A DNA stretch of 64,000 nucleotides, taken from Hybos culiciformis. Lineage: Eukaryota; Arthropoda; Insecta; Diptera; Hybotidae. Positions 63,031 through 64,000 of this stretch are shown here, one piece after another. The stretch is from the NCBI GenBank assembly GCA_964007475.1, contig OZ023274.1:8680001-8744000 (forward strand). Direction: 5' to 3'. Position numbers and translations under genes: made by a program. Below the pieces are notes generated by a model. That model saw nothing but the letters and a program-made list of their open reading frames with translations. It searched no databases and had not been told where the DNA came from. How positions within the stretch are numbered: the first letter of the stretch is position 1; the number at the start of each line of letters is the position of its first letter.

Positions 63031-64000
63031 GTATTTTATATCATTTTCTTAGTTTTTTTTGTTTGGTGCTAGGTTAATGTTATATTAATTATTTTATAAT
63101 TTATGATTTTATATTACTATTAATCAAAACTGGTATTTTTTTTAAAGGAAGCTCAATTTCTTCACTCTGTAATAGATATTACTTAAATATTAGTAGAAGA
63201 AAAGTAAAAGAAAATATTTCATTAATTGAACCATTAGCCGTTTTCATCAATGCAATAATATGAAATTCCTTAAGGTGTATTATATTATTATATTTTAATA
63301 TTTTTTTTTTCGGATTAAAATATACAATATCCTTCGATTCAAAGGTATTTTCATTTATATTTTCAAGAATTTTTTTTTTTTTATCAATTTAAGTTTATTT
63401 TTTTTTTTTATATTTTTATAAATATTAGATTCGCATGACTTAATTTCCTGTTGAAAAATAAAAGATGAAAAATTCCATTCATTTTTATTTTGTTTTTTTT
63501 TTTATGTTGGATTGAAATGGATTTTGAGAGAAAAAAAAAAGTAATGCCTACAATATTAGAAAAGAATGAACAAATATTTATGATATTATTCTGAGGTTTT
63601 CCTACTTAATATATATATTTATTATATATACATATAAAAGTATAAAAACTTTTCTTCTTTTCTTTATCTATATACAGTGAACGAAATTGGAATATGGATG
63701 TATTATTATATTTTCATATATTTTATACAAAATCCTTTATGTTCTCCTACACTTCAAGCTTTTGTCATTTAAAAAAAGCCTTTGATTTCAGCATTTTCAT
63801 AGAGGTTTATGAACACCTTCCATATCAACGACAAAATTAATAATGCTAGAGTTGTTTACATTGAATTCCTTTCGAAAGGCAATTCATCGTATTTTTTTTC
63901 CTAAAGTTGTTTAATTTTTGTCTCTTTTATTTCTTATTGAGGGGACCCTTTGTTGGATTTTGGATAAGAAATAGGAAGTAAATTTGTGTATAGGTTTGTT
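63031..64000. other. AT-rich sequence at window end, nothing recognised
   Basis: T-rich homopolymers and a short mixed-composition patch at about 63760-63960. Minus-strand ATGs there run into stops within 12 codons. No gene or repeat could be supported. Confidence 0.6.

Overview
This is a very AT-rich eukaryotic window, almost certainly from an insect nuclear genome. It contains long A/T homopolymers, (TA)n and (AAT)n microsatellites, a 200-base assembly gap, GT-AG introns and several short inverted-repeat DNA transposons. No bacterial-style gene packing is present. The recurring GTACCTAC/TACCTA motif and the type of gene found fit an arthropod, but the order cannot be fixed from the sequence alone.

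One real protein-coding gene is visible, on the minus strand between about 44.9 and 54.9 kb. I assembled five exons with consistent reading phase: 54919-54493, 51093-50795, 50660-50527, 47861-47043 and 46234-44901. They encode about 1003 residues to a TAA stop. The protein starts with a Ras-association (ubiquitin-fold) domain of the N-terminal RASSF class. It continues with the coiled-coil segment and the conserved SNSDTGL tail of the RASSF9/RASSF10 family, whose Drosophila member is meru. Its last four residues, GTLV, look like a class I PDZ ligand. The most 5' exon begins at a splice acceptor in mid-codon with no ATG before the RA domain, so the start codon lies further upstream (>54.9 kb), perhaps outside the window.

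Layout. 1-44.9 kb has no confident gene. It is AT-rich spacer downstream of the RASSF gene, carrying a near-perfect 103-bp-arm hairpin (8.1-8.4 kb), a Tigger/pogo-like MITE (9.3-9.8 kb), a palindrome-rich element (12.6-13.0 kb), a TTAA-flanked piggyBac-like MITE (16.8-17.5 kb), a second TA-flanked MITE (18.2-18.7 kb), a small coding-like island (26.4-26.6 kb), a local 60-bp duplication (39.2 kb) and a TIR element enclosing a tRNA-like head with an A-rich tail (40.8-41.6 kb). 44.9-54.9 kb is the RASSF9/10 gene, with a small degenerate MITE in its last intron. 54.9-64 kb is probably its 5' intron plus upstream sequence, with two weak coding-like islands at 61.9-62.0 and 62.6-63.0 kb.

I did not find a convincing undescribed system. 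The most unusual items are the composite TIR/tRNA-like element, the long hairpin (a possible small-RNA source), and the roughly thousand-residue, Asn/Gln-rich RASSF9/10 protein with its missing first exon.
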